This document shows positions 57,582 through 64,000 of a DNA stretch of 64,000 nt, piece after piece. The notes under the pieces were generated by a model. That model did no database searches. It was not told where the DNA came from and saw only the letters and a list, made by a program, of their open reading frames with translations. Made by a program: the position numbers and the translations under genes. This stretch comes from Marinomonas arctica (lineage in GTDB: Bacteria; Pseudomonadota; Gammaproteobacteria; Pseudomonadales; Marinomonadaceae), in NCBI RefSeq assembly GCF_003259225.1, contig NZ_QHJF01000005.1, positions 236,808-300,807 on the forward strand, written 5' to 3'. How positions within the stretch are numbered: position 1 is the first letter of the stretch; every line of letters starts with the position of its first letter.

Positions 57582-58183
57582 TTTGATCCTCCCATCAATT
57601 CCATTACCGAGATAATATTGCGCGCTACGTCCGTCATACGCTGACTGCGATCCATGGCTAATTTTCTCAGCGCTTGATAGGCAGCGGGTTCATCACATTG
57701 TTGATGTTTCATTATCAGCCCTTTTGCTTTGTCGATGAGCTTTCGGTCTTCAAGCTGGCTTTTTACCGACTCTAACTCTGACCTCAACGCCTGAAATTCG
57801 CGGAATCGAGCAATGGCAACTTGCAGCAAAGCTTTCACGCTACCACTGTTCACACCATCGACTACATAAGCACTGACGCCTGCACGAATCGCGGCTTCTA
57901 CGTGCCTTGAGTCATCTTCTTCAGCAAACATAACAATGGGACGAGGATTATCTTTGGTAAGCCGAGACATATTTTCCAACATATCACGGTCCGGAGATTC
58001 AATGTCAATAATCACCATATCAGGTTGGAATTCCGTTACCGCCTCGGTTAAATGCTTCGCATTTTCCAAGCGTCTGATAACACGATAACCACTATCAATC
58101 ATGGCTTGCTCTACAATAGCGGCTCGTGCTGGCTCATTGTCAACCAGCATCACGGTCAGCTCTTTTTTTGGGGGTGAAGGCAT
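57578..58183 (-). CDS. nasT: ANTAR antitermination regulator NasT
   Basis: 201 residues. Receiver-like domain (VMLVDNEPARAAIVEQAM, PDMVIIDIESPDRDML) in which the usual switch Lys is replaced around AYVVDG, then a coiled segment and the C-terminal ANTAR domain (LEDRKLIDKAKGLIMKHQQCDEPAAYQALRKLAMDRSQRMTDVARNII). ANTAR proteins bind twin hexaloop RNA hairpins and prevent terminator formation. Such leaders lie in front of nrtA and nasA in this window. Released from NasS when nitrate is present. Preceded by a sigma-54-type promoter. Confidence 0.94.
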   Translation of the reverse strand: MPSPPKKELTVMLVDNEPARAAIVEQAMIDSGYRVIRRLENAKHLTEAVTEFQPDMVIIDIESPDRDMLENMSRLTKDNPRPIVMFAEEDDSRHVEAAIRAGVSAYVVDGVNSGSVKALLQVAIARFREFQALRSELESVKSQLEDRKLIDKAKGLIMKHQQCDEPAAYQALRKLAMDRSQRMTDVARNIISVMELMGGSK

Positions 58184-58276
58184 GATGCATTCTCTTCAAA
58201 GCGTAAAGAGACCTTTTCACGACGTCTTGAGCCTTGTCGTTACGCAATGGTCTCGAAAAGTTATGCCCAAATAAGA

Positions 58277-58292
58277 TGCAAGATATGCGCCA
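58277..58292 (-). promoter_or_regulatory. Sigma-54-type promoter of nasTS
   Basis: TGGCGCATATCTTGCA on the reverse strand, GG and GC spaced by exactly 10 bases and a full TTGCA -12 box. About 95-110 bp before the nasT start. This would make the regulators themselves nitrogen-controlled. Confidence 0.75.
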
Positions 58293-58323
58293 TTCAGAAA
58301 CACACAGCGCTCATCAAATAAAA

Positions 58324-58348
58324 ACAAAAAAGACCCTATATCAGGGCC
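58324..58348 (-). terminator. Intrinsic terminator of the LuxR-type gene
   Basis: On the reverse strand stem GGCCCT / AGGGTC with a 5-base loop is followed by six T residues, 75 bp past the stop codon of the LuxR-type gene. It insulates the nasTS promoter. Confidence 0.75.
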
Positions 58349-58423
58349 TTATGTGAGGGAGGCGCAGCATTCAAAGAGTAACTGCGACCCAAAAATGAGC
58401 AGGGGAATTCAACTAGGGGCACA

Positions 58424-59059
58424 TTACTGCACGGAATGACGAGCCTGCGCTAATAACGCCAACGCTAATCTGTCTTTGGTGTTGGTTTTTTTAAAAATAG
58501 ACGTCAGGTGCGCTTTTACTGTTCGCTCTGTTATGTCCATCTCAAGAGCAATTTGTTTATTCGATAATCCCTTTGCAATAAACTGGGCCACATCCAATTC
58601 ACGTTCAGACAAGTCTTCTAATTCACGGTCATAAGAGGTGGCGGTGGCGGCGGATTGCATAATAAGCTGCTGAATGAACGCTTTCCCCCCCCAAATTTCA
58701 CCAGAGTCGACAACCGATAATACCAAAGACAATTGCTCTTTCCCTATGTAAGGAGCGCACTGCCCGCTCACACCGACTGAGAACAATCTCAAAGCCGCTG
58801 ATTGACTTGATTGATTAGGAAACACTATGACTTTTTGTTTGGGAAAGACGGATCGCAACGCAACAACGTCTTCGACCTGCTGGGAAAATGTTTGGTCTTC
58901 CAAGTAAACAAAACAATAACTAAAATCTGTGGGTGCTTGTGTTAGCAAATCATACACCCCCGTTCGATCTTCAACCCGAACTAATCGCGTATCAGCAGCC
59001 ACAACCTGACACCAATGCTTCCATACGGCTTCGTCTGTATTCCAACACAAAATCTTCAA
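58424..59059 (-). CDS. LuxR-family regulator with degenerate receiver domain
   Basis: 211 residues. The C-terminal HTH is a clear LuxR/GerE domain (LSERELDVAQFIAKGLSNKQIALEMDITERTVKAHLTSIFKKTNTKDRLALALLAQA). The N-terminal ~125 residues have the length of a receiver, but the usual acidic pocket reads CWNTDEA and the switch Lys is missing (GQCAPYIGKEQL), so phosphorylation is doubtful. The start codon is TTG at 59059, preceded by GAGG at good spacing; no ATG fits. It lies directly downstream of the type I secretion genes on the same strand and probably regulates them or a surface adhesin, by position only. Confidence 0.85.
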   Translation of the reverse strand: MKILCWNTDEAVWKHWCQVVAADTRLVRVEDRTGVYDLLTQAPTDFSYCFVYLEDQTFSQQVEDVVALRSVFPKQKVIVFPNQSSQSAALRLFSVGVSGQCAPYIGKEQLSLVLSVVDSGEIWGGKAFIQQLIMQSAATATSYDRELEDLSERELDVAQFIAKGLSNKQIALEMDITERTVKAHLTSIFKKTNTKDRLALALLAQARHSVQ

Positions 59060-59117
59060 AATAAGCCTCGTCCCATCAAGTGCAATTTTATTATTCTAAC
59101 CAGCAAATAAGAATGGA

Positions 59118-59137
59118 TTGTTAACATTTGTTAACAA
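59118..59137. promoter_or_regulatory. Perfect inverted repeat upstream of the LuxR-type gene
   Basis: TTGTTAAC-ATTT-GTTAACAA, perfect 8-bp arms, 58 bp before the TTG start. It sits in the short gap after the HlyD-type gene, where a promoter for the regulator would be. A dimeric regulator site, perhaps autoregulatory. Confidence 0.55.
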
Positions 59138-59165
59138 CTCGCCTCGCTTCCAGAATTTTTTGTAA

Positions 59166-60497
59166 TTAGCGCTCACGAAGGGCATTTTGCTGTGCCTTTA
59201 AAATAGGTTTCAGCAAATAATCCAATAAAGTTTTCTTCCCCGTGATGATGTCAACCGTTGCCTGCATACCCGGAATAATAGGCAATGGTGATGCCTCCGT
59301 GCCTAAATGATTTTTATCTGTTTTTACTCGCACCAAATAAAAGCTGTTGCCTTCCTCATCCAAAATAGTGTCTGCACTGATATTTTCCACCACCCCAGGC
59401 AGACCGCCAAAAATAGCAAAATCATAAGCAGATAACTTCACCATCGCCTTAAAGCCTGGCTGTATAAAACCAATATTTTCAGGACGAACTTTTGCTTCGA
59501 TCAACAAAGAGTCCTCAATTGGCACAATTTCCATTAAATTCATACCAGGCTTGATAACACCGCCGACCGTATTAATTTGCAGCTGTTTCACAATGCCTTT
59601 CACCGGCGAGCGCACTTGTGTTCTGGACACTTTGTCTTCCAGTGACACACTCGCCTCTCTTAGTTGGTCTAACTTACTACGTACATTCGTCAGTTCTTCT
59701 TGAGCATCGGCACGAAATGTTGCTTCACTTTCTTTTAGTTTACTTTGTGCTTCTTTTAATGCTGAATTTGCTCGAGGAATGGCCAGCTGGGTGGCATCTA
59801 GGTCGCCTTTTAGCTGGTTCACTTGTCGCTCAAGTTGCAGCAACTCCACCCGAGACACTGCTCCTTGCTCAAACGCTGGTCGCGTCAAGGTTAATTCTTC
59901 TTTTGAAAAGGCATAACTCTGTTTCAAGTTGTCCAGTTTTGCCTGAAGTTCCACAATCTCTTGTTTCTTTTGCTCTATTTGTTGTTGAAAACTCACCTGG
60001 TTAGTACGCAACGAATCCAAGCGGTTACGATACAAATCCAATTCTCGTTGCACTACCAAGGGGGCATCTTTTATCATGGTCGCATCGAATTCAGGTTGAA
60101 CTCCATCAGATTCTGCTTTTAAGCGAATCGCGCGGGCTTGTAAATTAATCACTTCTGCTTGCTGCTCGCGTAAAGAAGATAAGGCTTCAGTGTTTTCAAT
60201 CGTCATTAAAATTTGACCACTCTCGACGACTTGACCAACCTGAGCGTTTATTTCTTTTAAAATCCCCCCTTCAAGGTTTTGAATCTGCTGAACCTGGCTA
60301 GACGGAATCACCTTGCCTTCTCCGACAGTGACTTCATCTAAAGAGGTATAATGAGCCCAAATTAACGCCGCCGTGACAAAAATAAAAATCACCCAAAGAA
60401 TGATTCTTCCCCCCCTTGGGGCTTTCAACATCAAGGCGGCATTTCGATCCGTCAAATACTCTAAATCATGTTGTGATATGGTTTTTTTATTACTCAT
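59166..60497 (-). CDS. Type I secretion membrane fusion protein (HlyD/LapC family)
   Basis: 443 residues. One N-terminal membrane helix (GRIILWVIFIFVTAALIWAHYTSLDEVTVG) after a short cytoplasmic segment, a biotinyl-lipoyl-like first half (GKVIPSSQVQQIQNLEGGILKEI), a long coiled coil (~residues 95-295, Gln/Glu-rich), a second lipoyl half (VRSPVKGIVKQLQINTVGGVIKPG) and a beta-barrel end (PGMQATVDIITGKKTLLDYLLKPIL). It spans the periplasm between the ABC exporter and a TolC-type channel. The first-gene order ABC-HlyD is the LapB-LapC type. No TolC-like gene is in this window. Confidence 0.94.
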   Translation of the reverse strand: MSNKKTISQHDLEYLTDRNAALMLKAPRGGRIILWVIFIFVTAALIWAHYTSLDEVTVGEGKVIPSSQVQQIQNLEGGILKEINAQVGQVVESGQILMTIENTEALSSLREQQAEVINLQARAIRLKAESDGVQPEFDATMIKDAPLVVQRELDLYRNRLDSLRTNQVSFQQQIEQKKQEIVELQAKLDNLKQSYAFSKEELTLTRPAFEQGAVSRVELLQLERQVNQLKGDLDATQLAIPRANSALKEAQSKLKESEATFRADAQEELTNVRSKLDQLREASVSLEDKVSRTQVRSPVKGIVKQLQINTVGGVIKPGMNLMEIVPIEDSLLIEAKVRPENIGFIQPGFKAMVKLSAYDFAIFGGLPGVVENISADTILDEEGNSFYLVRVKTDKNHLGTEASPLPIIPGMQATVDIITGKKTLLDYLLKPILKAQQNALRER

Positions 60498-60499
60498 TG

Positions 60500-62788
60500 T
60501 TAACTGACCTTCAACTTGCCTTGGCGGAGAGCTTCATGCACTTGCGCTTTTGGACCATCAGCAATTAAGCGACCGTTATCCATGACGATAATGCGATCAA
60601 CCATGTCTAGCATAGAGGCCTTGTGTGTGATTAAGATAAGTGTCTTATCTTTTACTCCCTCCATTAAACGTCGCTTCATCCTAGACTCCGTCGTATTGTC
60701 CATGGAAGCGGTTGGCTCATCTAAGATAAGGATTGGCGGATCAAACAATAAGGCTCTTGCAATCGCAATGCTTTGTCGTTGACCACCAGACAACGACATG
60801 CCTCGCTCACCAACAATACTGTCCAAGCCACTCGGTTTACGGTTGGCAAACTCTGATACACCGGACAGATCTGCAGCTCGGATGATGGCACTGTCGTCCA
60901 TATAAGGGACCCCCATCACGATGTTGTCTTTAATAGACCCATAAAATAAATTCACATCCTGAGAAACGGCACCAATATTGCGACGTAAATCCGTCGGATT
61001 CACTTGCCGTAAATCCACACCATCGATTCTTATGGCGCCACTGTCTGGGGCATAAAGCCCTGTCATTAACTTACCAAGCGTCGATTTACCCGAGCCGATA
61101 CGACCAATAATGGCGACTTTTTCACCTCGCTTAATATTAATATTAATAGCGCTTACGGCGGCTTGCTCTTGCTCTGGATACGCAAAATTCACCGCTTCAA
61201 ACTGGAACTCGCCCTTAAAGACTGGACGATGGACAAACTTCACATTGTCCGGTTTTTCTACCGGAGAAGACATGATTTCATTCAAAGACGTAAAGGCTGA
61301 CTTGGCTTGATTGTAACGAGTCGCTAGACTCGCCACCTGCCCCATAGGACCAAGAGCTCGACCCGTTAGCATCACGGCGGCCACCAAAGCCCCCATACTC
61401 ATTAGGCCTTCCGATATTTGGTAAACGCCGACGATAACAATGATCACCGTCGTTAGTTGCTGAGCCACCATGGCAAAAGAAGAAGAAGATTGCGATAACT
61501 GTCGTGTTTTTACCCCCCAATCCGCGATATTCCCCACCGCATTTTCCCACTGTTTCTGCAACACGCCTTCTGCGTTATTCAGTTTCACACTTTCTGCGTT
61601 ATAGAGACTTTCAATCAACACTGCGTTTTTTTGCGAGGCGGTTTTTTGACTTTCTTCAATAGAACGACGTAATGGTATCTGAATAATCACGCTATAAAGC
61701 AGTATCAGAAAAATGGTGATGATAGGAATGTAGCCTACAGGACCACCAATCAACCAAATCACCCCGATGATCAAAAACATAAAAGGGATGTCAACGAGTG
61801 TGGTAATGGAAGCCGAGGTAATAAAATCTCGAATGCTCTCAAACTCCTGCAGATTTTTCGCAAACGCCCCGACAGACTTTGGTCTAGACGCCATAGTAAT
61901 GTTATTGACCTTTGAAAAAATGGCCGCAGAGATCAAGATATCGGATTTTTTTCCTGCTATATCAATAAAGTAGGCTCGCAATGTGCGCAATAGAAAGTCG
62001 AATAAATAGACGACAGCGGCACCGATTGCTAAGACCCAAAGTGTATCAAACGCATTATTTGGCACCACTCGGTCATACACGTTCATGACAAACAACGGAC
62101 TGGCAACCGCAAAAATATTAATCAGTAATGACGCAATGAATACATCTCGGTATATTCGCCAAGACCCTGCAATTGTCCCCCAAAACCAATGCCCTTTTTT
62201 ATGTTCAGCTTCATCATTCTTTTCGGAACGTTTATCAAACTGATAAAGAGGACGAACAAAAAAACAATACCCAGTACACGACTCCTCGAGCGTCTGAAAA
62301 GGCAAAGTAATTTCTCCTTCGCCTGATTCTGGTCGCAATATTTTCACCATGCCTTGTGTCTTATCGACTTCAAGTAATATGCAGGCCTGTTGATCTTTCA
62401 ACAAAAGCACAGCAGGTAACACCATATCCGGGATTTTCTTTAAAGGCCGTTTGACAAAACGTGAACTGATACCGATGCGCTGAGCCGCACGCTGAAACAA
62501 TGCCGGCGTCATGTCATTGTCAGTAAGAGGTAAGCCCGCAGCAATGCCATCAGCAGTATACGGATTATGAAAGTATTTACTTAATAACACTAAGCAGTCT
62601 AAAAGCGGATTAGGGTACTCCAAAGTGGCATCGTGCGTATTCCATTGACGCCCACTTGCTTTGGCATCCTCGCCTTTTAATGTTTCTGCTCTTCCCTCGC
62701 CAGACTCGTTAATGACGTCATTTTCTTCATAAGAATCATTTTCTAAAGGTGACGAAGAGTTCTGTTCTGAACGACCAGAGTCAGACAT
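60500..62788 (-). CDS. Type I secretion ABC exporter (LapB-like, C39-like domain)
   Basis: 762 residues. An acidic low-complexity N-terminus (~60 residues) precedes a C39-peptidase-like domain without the catalytic Cys (DCLVLLSKYFHNPYTADGIAAGLPL), so a substrate-docking CLD. Then a six-helix ABC membrane domain and the ATPase: Walker A IIGRIGSGKSTLGK, signature LSGGQRQSIAIARALL, Walker B ILILDEPTASMD, ITHKASMLDMVDR. Such exporters with CLD move large RTX adhesins (LapB type) or RTX toxins. The two genes are 2 bp apart. The cargo gene is not in this window. Confidence 0.95.
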   Translation of the reverse strand: MSDSGRSEQNSSSPLENDSYEENDVINESGEGRAETLKGEDAKASGRQWNTHDATLEYPNPLLDCLVLLSKYFHNPYTADGIAAGLPLTDNDMTPALFQRAAQRIGISSRFVKRPLKKIPDMVLPAVLLLKDQQACILLEVDKTQGMVKILRPESGEGEITLPFQTLEESCTGYCFFVRPLYQFDKRSEKNDEAEHKKGHWFWGTIAGSWRIYRDVFIASLLINIFAVASPLFVMNVYDRVVPNNAFDTLWVLAIGAAVVYLFDFLLRTLRAYFIDIAGKKSDILISAAIFSKVNNITMASRPKSVGAFAKNLQEFESIRDFITSASITTLVDIPFMFLIIGVIWLIGGPVGYIPIITIFLILLYSVIIQIPLRRSIEESQKTASQKNAVLIESLYNAESVKLNNAEGVLQKQWENAVGNIADWGVKTRQLSQSSSSFAMVAQQLTTVIIVIVGVYQISEGLMSMGALVAAVMLTGRALGPMGQVASLATRYNQAKSAFTSLNEIMSSPVEKPDNVKFVHRPVFKGEFQFEAVNFAYPEQEQAAVSAININIKRGEKVAIIGRIGSGKSTLGKLMTGLYAPDSGAIRIDGVDLRQVNPTDLRRNIGAVSQDVNLFYGSIKDNIVMGVPYMDDSAIIRAADLSGVSEFANRKPSGLDSIVGERGMSLSGGQRQSIAIARALLFDPPILILDEPTASMDNTTESRMKRRLMEGVKDKTLILITHKASMLDMVDRIIVMDNGRLIADGPKAQVHEALRQGKLKVS

Positions 62789-62943
62789 ACTCTATATTCT
62801 CCTACGGGTATTCATATAAAAAGTGCGAAAATCTGGTTTACAAACCGAAGCACATTAGCTCTGGCCTAGAATAGTGTTTATTCAGTAATATGGGAAGTGA
62901 ACAAATCACCTAGCTACAAATTGAAACATACAAGGAAATCAAT

Positions 62944-63309
62944 ATGCTATACGCAAAAGTCAACGCTAATGGCGAAATCATCGATGTGGCTACCTCCCAA
63001 TCAGAGGAGTATAAACTCTTAGTTGCACCGAATGAGCCGACTGTTGCTAGCATATTGGAAAAAAAATTCGCCACATCTGATACCAGCACTCAAGAAATAC
63101 TAGCCAGCTCAGATAGCGATATGATGCGGATTTTAGAAGATTTAATCGATCTTTTGACAGAAAAACGCCTAATACAATTTACCGAGCTGCCTATCGCCGC
63201 TCAGAAAAAGCTATTAAGCAGAAAATGGGTTCGTGGCGTACACAACCACCATGACGACAGCTTAATGATAGACAACATCAACGAAGGCGACGATGACGTA
63301 TTAATTTAA
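62944..63309 (+). CDS. Small acidic protein found near secretion/adhesion genes, function unknown
   Basis: 121 residues, start ATG after AAGGA. The N-terminus MLYAKVNANGEIIDVATS and core SDMMRILEDLIDLLTEKRLIQFTELPIAAQKKLLSRKWVRG form a recognisable small family of marine gammaproteobacteria, often mislabelled tryptophan synthase beta subunit-like. The C-terminus is strongly acidic (INEGDDDVL). Divergent from the type I secretion genes over 155 bp. The C-terminal helix pair suggests a cytoplasmic binding role, but no function can be given. Confidence 0.78.
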   Translation: MLYAKVNANGEIIDVATSQSEEYKLLVAPNEPTVASILEKKFATSDTSTQEILASSDSDMMRILEDLIDLLTEKRLIQFTELPIAAQKKLLSRKWVRGVHNHHDDSLMIDNINEGDDDVLI

Positions 63310-63317
63310 TACACAAA

Positions 63318-63375
63318 TAAGACAAGCCTCCATGTTGAGGGATTATCGAATCGTTCAACAGCATCGCTTGTCTTA
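63318..63375 (+). terminator. Nested inverted repeats downstream of the small acidic gene
   Basis: Outer arms TAAGACAAGC / GCTTGTCTTA (63318-63327, 63366-63375) enclose inner arms TGTTGA / TCAACA. A long compound hairpin 8 bp after the stop codon, without a T-run. Possible transcript end, or a symmetric site close to the transposon edge. Confidence 0.5.
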
Positions 63376-63504
63376 CCTTAATTATTAACCTATCAACACG
63401 TCAACCAAAGCCCAGGGCGAGAGCGTGAATGTTTTTCAACCAACTTAGTCAGTTGACTTGCTGATAAGTCTGGCGCTATCTTACGCCTTTTTAAGGGGTG
63501 ATTT

Positions 63505-64000
63505 CTGGACATTGACGCTTTTTCTCAACATTTCAAGGATATTCAAGACCCTCGACAAACCGCTAAAATCACCTACTCTCTGTTTGATGTTCTATTTTTA
63601 TCGATTTGCAGTGTGATTAGCGGAGCGTCTGGCTGGGAGGATATTGAAGATTTTGGAGAAGCACACTGCCTCTGGTTACAGGAAAAAGGGCTTTTTCCTC
63701 AAGGTGTGCCCACTCACGACACCATTGCTCGTATCATTTCTCGACTCAACACCACTCAGTTTCGACAATGCTTTATCGGCTGGGCGAAATCTGTCTCAAA
63801 ACGAACCTCTGGGGAAGTCATTGCCATCGATGGCAAAACTCTAAGAAGCTCTTATAACCGAGATAATCGTCAATCTGCCATTCACATGGTCAGTGCCTTT
63901 GCCACACAAAACGGTGTCGTCATGGGGCAAATGAAGACAGAAGAAAAATCGAATGAAATCACCGCTATTCCAGCGTTATTAAGACTTTTGGACATTAAAG
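63505..64000 (+). CDS. ISAs1-family transposase, N-terminal part (runs off the window)
   Basis: The frame encodes DIDAFSQHFKDIQDPRQTAKITYSLFDVLFLSICSVISGASGWEDIEDFGEAHCLWLQEKG and continues with FVPTHDTIARIISRL-like and SGEVIAIDGKTLRSSYNRDN, the ISAs1 DDE transposase start with the first catalytic Asp in IDGKTLR. An in-frame stop lies just before, and no ATG fits. The best start is CTG at 63505, six bases after AAGGGG. This may be a rare start or an ATG lost by mutation. The IS left end is probably in 63376-63500, but I could not define its terminal repeat. Confidence 0.85.
   Translation, partial: MDIDAFSQHFKDIQDPRQTAKITYSLFDVLFLSICSVISGASGWEDIEDFGEAHCLWLQEKGLFPQGVPTHDTIARIISRLNTTQFRQCFIGWAKSVSKRTSGEVIAIDGKTLRSSYNRDNRQSAIHMVSAFATQNGVVMGQMKTEEKSNEITAIPALLRLLDIK

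Noticed and set aside
58405..58425. GCAC-N6-GCAC as a possible NtrC site upstream of nasT
   Set aside because: It is a direct rather than inverted repeat and overlaps the end of the LuxR-type gene. No convincing NtrC site was found near any of the three sigma-54 promoters.

Overview
The window looks like chromosomal DNA of a marine gammaproteobacterium close to Marinomonas (Oceanospirillales). This is inferred from overall protein character, from the gltA / sdhCDAB / sucAB-lpd-sucCD cluster of the Pseudomonas-Marinomonas type, the TRAP transporters, and purMN next to a DUF2066 gene. No rRNA, tRNA, CRISPR array or prophage was seen. A partial ISAs1-type transposase runs off the right edge.

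Layout. 1-5.4 kb: start of a sugar ABC transporter operon (solute-binding protein, cut by the window edge) with its LacI-type repressor and two identical 16-bp operators; a NepI-like MFS exporter divergent from an AraC-type regulator; an ApbE flavin transferase. 5.5-16 kb: a hexuronate locus. A leftward operon runs TRAP permeases dctQM, a GH31 glycosidase, uxaC, uxuB, uxuA. The TRAP binding protein and an UxuR/ExuR-like GntR regulator are divergent from it, and one UxuR-like operator lies in the shared promoter region. 16-24.2 kb: two signalling sets. The first is a double-PAS histidine kinase, a single-domain response regulator and a REC-GGDEF-EAL protein. The second is a 2-hydroxycarboxylate transporter with a CitAB/DcuSR-like two-component system and a small Rossmann-like protein.

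24-40 kb: a small lipoprotein, L-2-hydroxyglutarate oxidase, a CWC cysteine-rich protein, then the TCA block: sucABlpdCD and sdhCDAB leftward, gltA divergent. SucB carries two lipoyl domains. 40-44 kb: DUF2066 and a CXXC small protein, purMN, DUF3108.

44-58 kb: an assimilatory nitrate island. It holds nasT-nasS, nrtABC with an FAD oxidoreductase and nirBD, and nasA with a TrpD2-like gene and mobA. Each of the three transcription units has a promoter with the exact GG-N10-GC spacing of sigma-54. The nrtA and nasA leaders each contain a strong intrinsic terminator preceded by hexaloop hairpins of the ANTAR target type. The locus therefore reads as NtrC/sigma-54 initiation plus NasS-NasT antitermination, and this is the most interesting regulatory structure seen.

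58-64 kb: a LuxR-type regulator with a degenerate receiver, a type I secretion HlyD/ABC pair of the LapCB type, a small acidic protein and the transposase fragment.
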